Shown: positions 25,554 to 34,500 of the stretch, piece by piece
Numbering within the stretch: the stretch's first letter is position 1
How the letters are laid out: the number at the start of each line of letters is the position of its first letter
From: Bacilli bacterium
GTDB lineage: Bacteria; Bacillota_I; Bacilli_A; RF39; UBA660
Assembly (NCBI GenBank): GCA_017450205.1
Contig: JAFSVF010000023.1
Coordinates: 1-42,807, forward strand
Length of the DNA stretch: 42,807 nucleotides
Direction of reading: 5' to 3'
Translations under genes and position numbers: made by a program
Notes under the pieces: generated by a model
Told to the model about the DNA's origin: nothing
Databases searched by the model: none
Seen by the model: the letters and a program-made list of their open reading frames with translations, nothing else

Positions 25554-28500
25554 ATGACATCTACTGTTATTTATACTTTGAATTTTTATAAAGAAAGATC
25601 TACACTTTTAAAAACTTTAGAAATTGAAAACTTTGATTTATTAGATACAAATGGTGAAGAAGTAGAATTTGATCCACATGAAAATGATTATATGGTTAAT
25701 ATTTTTGCTGGAACTTTAAGTTTAAATGTTACTGCAATTCCATTTGATGATGGAGCAGAAGTAACTTTATTTGGATTTAGTTATATTAGAAAAAGTATTA
25801 ATGCATATGTTAAAGTTTCTTTACCTGGTTATGCTGATACTGTTTATAATGTTAAGATTTTAAAAGGTGATGAAGAAATTGAGGTTGCTTATAATTATTC
25901 TTATACAGGACAGTATCAAGAATTTGTTGCACCTTATTCTTCATACTATAAAATTGAACTTTGGGGAGCTCAAGGTGGTAACTCTAAAGGAAATAATAAT
26001 AAAACTTGTTCTTATAACAGAGGTAGTGCTTATGGAAGTGGATGTGGTGGATTTGGTTCCTATACATCTGGTTGGATTTATTTAAAGAAAGATACAACAC
26101 TTTACTTCTATATAGGTCAAAGAGGACCTGATGCTGTTAAATATAAAAATGTTTCTGGTTCTTGGAATGGTGGAGGCGGTGGTACTTATGACCATAGTGA
26201 TGATGAAGCCTCTGGAGCTGGTGGAGGTGCAAGTGATGTTAGACTTGTTAATACATCTGCTAAAACGACCTGGGATGAATTTAATTCTTTAAAATCTAGA
26301 ATAATGGTTGCTGCAGGTGGAGGTGGTGGTTCTGATATCTACGAAGGTGGACATGGTGGAACTACTAGTTCTCAAAGTAAGAGATTCTCTTCAGGTGTTA
26401 ACCAAAATAGTGGTTATAGATTTGGTTTAGGTGAAACTGGTGTTTATAGAAAAAGTAATATAGACGTTGCCGGTGGAGGTGGAGGTTACTTCGGTGGTAG
26501 ATCTACTGCTGCAAGTTCTTCTAACTATGGTAATTATGGTCAAGTTGGTACTGGTGGTTCTTCTTATGTATCTGGTTGTTCAGGTTGTATGTCTATTAGT
26601 GAATCTTCTACTAGTACAAGTAGTATGACAATTACTTCTGATAAAACTCATTATAGTGGTTATGCATTTAAAAATATTTCTATGCTTGCTGGTGCATCTA
26701 GTCAACCATCTACAAGTAGTGGTTATAGTGTAGGTCATAGTGGTAATGGTTATGGAAAAATTACTATGCTTAACTTAAGTGAAAATAATTATTTAAATAA
26801 TTTAAATGTATACGATGTTACTAAAACATCTACATTAATTAAATCTTATAACATTATTGAAAATGAAGATGGTACTAGTACTGCAATTAATGAAAATATC
26901 AGTTTTGAAGTAGACTCTAATGTTACTTCAGTTAAATTAAATGGTAGACCAGATGAAGATAAAGCAACAGTTAGTGGTAATGGTACTTTCTATATTGATG
27001 TTGGTGTTAATGTATTTATTATTCAAGTAACTGCAGAAAATAATGATGTTAGAACTTATACAATTTCTATTAGTAGAGAAGCTGATACTAATAAATATCC
27101 TAATAATATTACTATCAATGGATTAGTTAATTCTTTATGTAGTAGAAAAGAAGGATTATGTATTTTAAGTGATAGAGATAATAATCAAATATCTTGGGAT
27201 AAATATACTGACGAATACGATATAACTGTTCCATCTCGTATTAAACAATTAAGATGGAATGTAGAAAAAGCTCAAGTTAATCAAGTTATTATTGGAGGTT
27301 TAACTAATAATTTAGAGAGTGGTTATAATCCTATTACTATTGAAGTTAAAAGTGAAGCTTGTGCTAGAAATTATACTGATGAAGAAATATCCAATTCAGC
27401 AGCATTAATTGAAGAATGTATTAGTTCATACAAATACAATGTTTATAGAGATGTTTCAGATGATAGTGATTTAAGTGATTTATATATTGATGCTGAACAC
27501 TTAGATTCAACTGATCCTGGTTATGGAGTAGACTTTGATTTAAATTATACTGACTGGGATGTATATAATTATTATTTCTCTGTTCCTAGTGAATGGACTT
27601 ATGTTAAGAATTTAGTTGCTATAGCTGATGCTCATGCTGATGGAGCAACAGTAGAAATAACTGGTAATAATCCTGGTTCTTTTGAATTCAGAGGAGAAAC
27701 TTATATTGTTAATATTTTAGTTACTGCTCCTGATGGTGTTTCTACATCAACTTATAAATTACATGTATATAGAGAAAAAGATTCTAATATATTTGTAAGT
27801 GAGATGAAAGCTTACTTAGATTCAGTTGATGAAAACAATATTATTAGTCTAGATAAAGAATTTAGAAAAACTGTATTTGATTATAGTATTACAATCGAGA
27901 ATAATAAGGATTCTATTATTTTAGTAAGCAGACCTGAAAGTGAATTTACTAATGAAACTATTTCAGTAAATAATAGTGCTAGTATTTCAACAAGTGAATC
28001 ATCACATGTCTATACTTCTACTATTAGTAATTTAAAAACAGGTAAAACAGTAGTTAGTATATTATCTACTTCTCAAAATAATGAAACTCAATTATATACT
28101 TTAACAATATTTAGAAAATATAATAGTGATTCTACATTAAGTTCTATTGATGTTTCTTATAATAATTCATCTTATGGATTAACTCCTGTTTTTAGTCCTA
28201 ATATTTATGAATATTGTGCACAAATCGATTCAGATATGACATCTATTTTTTATAGTGGAGTTGCTACTAGAAGTACTTCTACTGTTAAGTATTTAGATAA
28301 TAATACTATTAAGTTAGGTACTAATATAAAAAGAATATTAGTTACAGCAGAAGATGGAAGTTATAGTATTTATACACTTTATATTACTAGACCAGCTTCA
28401 GCAAATAATAACTTATTATCATTAAAAGTTACTGGTAATGATAATATAGAATATGGTGTAGATTTGACTGAAGAATCTCCATATAACATTACTGTTCCAA

Positions 28501-31500
28501 ATAATGTAAGTAATGTAACTATAAGTTCTTCTAGTATGTCTAAGTTTGCTTCTATCAAAGGTAATGGAAAGTATTATTTATCTACTCAAGCAGTTAATAA
28601 TATAACTGTTTCTGTTACTGCTGAGAATGGTGAAGTACAATCTTATGAAATAAATATTACTAGAACTAAAAATGGCAATGCTTATCTTTCTAGCTTAGGT
28701 GCTAAGAATTTAAGTTTAAATGAATCATTTGTTAAAACAAGCTTTGATTATACAATTACAGTTCCTTATACAGTTGAATCTACTAATTTAACATTTACTC
28801 CAGAAGTAAATACAACAAGTGTAGTAATAACTAATGATCAAGGTACTGTCATTAAACCAACTACTTTAGTTCAACTTGTTAGAGGTGCTAATTTATTTAC
28901 ATTTACTACTTTAGCGGAAGATGGAGTATCATCTGAAACTTATACTTTAACTATTAATAAGAATGGTTGTCCTATTAATACATTAAAGAATATTTATACT
29001 TTAGAAGCTAGTTTAATTCCTACATTTAAAGAAAATACTAATGACTATACTATTAAAGTCCCTTTTGATATTGATGAAGTTAATTTTGTAGTTGAAAAGA
29101 AACATGATAGTGGAAATGTTGGTTTAAGTGGAGATAGTAATTTAGTAATTAGTAACTTTAATGTTAAAGATTTAGTTTATGGTAATAACCATGTAAATAT
29201 TAATGTTACTCCTGAAGATGGAGTAGTAAATGTTTATACATTTAATATTATTAGACAAGAAGAAGGAGAAGCTAGTAATTATTTATCTAATCTTAAACTA
29301 TCTAATGGTACTCTTAGTCCTTCATTTAATAAACTTACTAATTATTATGAAGTAACTGTTCCTTATGAAACTTTATCTACAGTTGTTAGTTATACTTTAG
29401 AAGATGTAGATGCTACCGCAGTTGGAGAAGGTAAGTATACACTTAAAGATGGAGAAAATACTATTATTACAGTAACTGTTACTGCTACTGATGGTTATAC
29501 AAGAGATTATGTAATTAAAGTATTTAGACAAAAATCTACTGATGCTACTTTAAGAAATTTATCAGTTAATAGGACTAATTTATCTCCATCATTTAATTCA
29601 AATATTACTTTATATGAATTATCTACTACTAATGGTAATTTAGTATTTGATGATATTACTCCTACTATGGAAGAATCTACTTATGTAGTTCTTAATAATG
29701 AAGAAAATACATTCGTAGAAAATGGTACAGTTTATTCAGTTACTATTAAAGTAACTGCTCCTGATGGACATACTTCACTTGATTATGTTTTAAATGTAAA
29801 AAAAGTAGCAAGTAAAAACTTTAACTTATCTTCATTAGAAGTTGTAGGTTATAGTTTATCTCCTGCATTTAGTCCTAATGTTACTTCTTATACTGTTAAT
29901 GTAGAAAACGATGTTACTAATGTTTTAGTAGAAGCTACTACCCAAGATACAAAAGCTACTATTGAAGGTAATGGAGTTATTGAAGTTAGCAGAGGTGATA
30001 ACTATATTGAAGTAAAAGTAACTGCAGAATCTGGTGATATTAAATCTTATGTAGTTAAAGTTGTTAGAGCTTATTCTGATGTCAATAATATTGAAGATAT
30101 AATTCTAAATAATGCTATATTTGTAGATACTAATGGTGATGAAACTACATTTGATAAAACTAAAACTACATTTGATATTTTACTAGACGGTGAAGAAGAT
30201 AAGTTAGATATGAATATTTTTCTTGAAGATGAAAATAGTACTTATGATATTTCTGGTAATGACTTTGCTAATAAATCTAGTGGTGTAGTTACAATTATAG
30301 TTACTGCTGAAAATGGTACTACTAAAACTTATACTTTAAATGTTACTAAGAAGAAAATAGTAAGTGATTTATTAACTAATTTATATGATAGAAAATATGG
30401 TTTAAATCCGGGATTTAATAGATATATTAATAATTATAATTTAACTGTAGACTATGAATATAATGCACTTGATTTAGCATATACTAAACTTGATAGTGAT
30501 GCTATTGTAGAAATAATAGATAATATTTTAGTAGTAGGAGAAAATACTGTTACTGTTAAAGTTACTTCTTCAGGTGGAGATCCTACAATTAATTACTATT
30601 ATATTAATGTAACTAAGAATCCTGAAATAGAAAACTTCTTAGATTATTTATATACTGATTATAATACTGGAGACTTTAATGAAACATTTAATTCTAGAGT
30701 TAATAATTATACTTTAAATGTAAGTACAGATACTACTTCAATTCAATTATTTGGAGAACCAGTTACTAAGAAATCTAAAGTAGTTACTAATTATGGTGGA
30801 GTAGATACTGAAATTAGTTTTAGTAATTCTAATAATTCACTTGGTACATTTAACTTAAATAAAGGTGTTAATACTATTTATATAAAAGTTACTTTAGAAA
30901 GTAAAACCAGAACTTATATTGTTAACGTAACAAGAGCATTTGATAGTAATGCAATCCTAGAAGAATTAGAAGTATCACATGAATCTACTAAGTATACTTT
31001 AACTCCCGAATTTAGTCCTAATGTATATGATTATACTTTAAATGTTGATGCTGAAATTTATACACTTGATTTCAATGGAGTTATAAGTCCACTTGCTACA
31101 GCAACAGGATTTGAAACAATTGATTTAAAGGGTGGTACTAATACTCATTCAATCGTAGTAAATGCCGAAGATAATACTACTAAAAATACTTATACAATTA
31201 TTATTAATAAAGCTAAGAGTGATAATGCTAATTTAGTAGATTTAATTCCTAGTAGTGGTAAATTAGAACCTATTTTTACTTATGGAAGATTAAATTACAC
31301 TATGAATGTTGATTCAAGTGTATCTATGTTATCTTTTGAATATATTTGCGAAGATATGAATTGTAAAGTAAGTGGTCATGATTATCAAGTAGTTCCTGAT
31401 GGAACTTCAACTAGAACTGTTACAGTTACAGCTGAAGATACTATAACTACTCAAACTTATACAATTACTATTAATAAGATTGTTTCTTATGATGCATATT

Positions 31501-34500
31501 TAAAATCATTAAGCTTTAAGAACTATAACTTTATAGATCATGATACTAATACAACTGTTACTTTTGATAAAGATACTTTTGAATATTATGTGCTTGTTAA
31601 TAATGATAAAACTACAGTTTCAATAAGTGATTTTACTTATGAATTAAATGATGAAAATTCTACAGTTACATATTCAGGTATTATTAAAACTGTTACTCAA
31701 AATTATGTTCAATTTAAGTTTAATGTAACAGCTGAAGATGGATTTACAGAAAATGTTTATATAGTAAATATCAAGAGAAAGAAATCTAGTAATTCTGCAC
31801 TTGCATCATTAACTGTTAATTATGGATATTTAACTCAAGGATTTAGTTCTACTAAATATACATATGATTGGTATATTCCTTTATCTGCTGCTTACCTAAA
31901 TGATGATTCATTAGTTGCAGTTCCTGATGATGTTAATGCAATTGTAGTTAAGAGTGATGCATTTGATGCAAGAAGTAGTAAGAATGGTGAATTAACTTAT
32001 AGTGTTATTGTTACTTCAGAAGATGGATCTAGTGTTACTACTTATGTATTAAGAATATTTATTGATGCTTCAAGTGATGTCACGCTTAAAGAAGTTAATT
32101 TAAGTGATGGCAAGATGGTTGGTACTCTTGAAGAAGATAAATTTGATTATGTAATACATGTTTATGAAGATACTACTAAGATGAGAATTATAGGAATTCC
32201 TAATTCTGATGAAGCTACTATTATAAGTGATATGGATGCATTCTTACTTGATACTGAATCTGAATACACAATTAAAGAAATAGTAGTTCAAGCAGAAGAT
32301 GGAGAAACTACTGGTACATATACATTTAAAATTTATAGAGTTATTTCTACTAGTACTACTATTAAAGATTTATATTTAAATGGTCTTGAAGAAACTGGTA
32401 AATGTACTTCTAAGATATGTACTATGAGTCCTTCATTTAGTGAATTAGTTTTAGAATATAGAATCGTAGTTCCATATGAATATAATAAATTAGATGTTGG
32501 TTATACTCTAAATAATGAACAACAAACTATTGTGCTAAAGAATAATGGAACAATTATTAATAATAAAACTTATGATTTAGAAGTTGGTGAAACTGTTGTA
32601 GATGTAATAGTTTATGATGGTTTAGATAATGAAGGTAAAACTTATAAACTTACTGTTAAAAGAAATGCTTCAAGTAATGCACATCTTTCTAGTTTAGTTT
32701 TATCATCTACTCAAGATGGTAATTATAAATTAAGTCCTACATTTGATAGAGATACATTTGAATATAGAACTAATGCTTCATTTGACGTTACAACTTTAAG
32801 TTTAACTGCTACACCTGAAGAAAGTGGAGCAACTTATAAAACTAGAGGTTTAACTAATTTAGCTGAAGGAAGTAATCAAGTTCAAATAACTGTTACTGCA
32901 CCAGATAAAATAACTAAATTATATTATTATGTTAATGTTGTAGTTAAACCTGAATTTGATGCTTATTTAACTAATATTACTGTATTCTCTGGAGTATTCT
33001 TTGATTTAAGTCCAGAGTTTGATGAATCAATATTTAGTTATACTAGTGAAGTTTATTCTTATAGTGAATATGCTTTAGTACAAGCATCCTTTGATTCAAC
33101 TAAGAATATAAGAATTACTGGTGAAGGTGAATATGCTATTCAAACTGGTATTAATGTTATTAATTTAACTTCAGAGTTACTTGATAGTAATGAAAGTGTA
33201 ATAGTTACTTCTAATTATTCAGTTACTGTTATTAGACCTGTATCATCAAATGTTTATTTAAGTAATTTAAAGATTACTTCAAGTGAAGAAAAAGAATTAT
33301 TAAATAATGAAGGTTTCTATAATTTATCACCAATATTTGATAGAGGTACAACTGATTATAACTTGACTGTATCACCTGGTATTAAGAAACTAGATATTAG
33401 AGCAACACCTGGAGAAGAATCATTTAAAGTAAGAATTTATGGTAATACTTTAGCACCTGGAAAAAATATCGTTGATATTATTGTGGTTAATGAAGATAGT
33501 ACTTTAACTAAAACTTATCAAGTTACTGTTAATGTATTACCTAGTCCTGATGCTAGATTGAAATCTATTACTGTTAAAGATACTTTAGAAACTCCAACAA
33601 CTTATGGAGTAAGTAGTAATAATTTTGATCATGATACTAAGACTTATAATGTAAATGTTCCATATAATATTGATAAAGTTAAAGTGGAAGCTACTGCTTT
33701 AATAGATGCTTCTGTTATAAGTGGTAATGGTTTATATTATTTAGATTATGGTAATAATGTTGTTACTTTAAATGTACTTGCAGAAGATGAGACTAATAGT
33801 GAAATATATACTATTAATATCTTTAGAGCATATGATTTATATTTATCTGATATTAAAGTAGATGACAAATCTTTAGATGACTTTGTTAAAACAACAGATA
33901 GTTATGCATTTACTGTAACTAATGATGTTAAAAAGATTGAGTTTAAAGGTATTCCTGAAGAGAATAATGTAAGTGTTACTTATTCAATTGATGCAGGTTC
34001 TTCAGAATATGCAACAATTAATTCTGATGGAGTATTAACTACTGGAGTTGGTTTAAATAAAGTTATTATTACTGTAACTGCCCCAGATAATACATTTAAA
34101 CAATATCATGTAACAGTTACTCGTGAACAATCAGATAATAACTATCTTGAATATTTAGAATTTGATGAAGGAATATTAAGAGAACCTTTTGAAAAAACTA
34201 ATCAAAGTTATACTATGTATATTTTAGATACTTATACTTCTTTAGATTTAGATAAAGCGACAATTATTCCTGAAGATATAACCGCTAATTATTCAGTTTC
34301 TGGTTATGTTGGATTTAGTAAGACTTCAGTAAATACTGTTACAATTGCAGTTGCTGCTGAAAATGGAAATGTAAGAAATTATACAGTTGAAGTTACACTA
34401 AAACCTGAAGAATTCTTCATGCATTATTTAAAGAGTTTAAAACTTTCTTATAAAGTTCAAAAAGAGAGTGGTCAAGAAACAGTTGTAGCTTCTTTATCTC

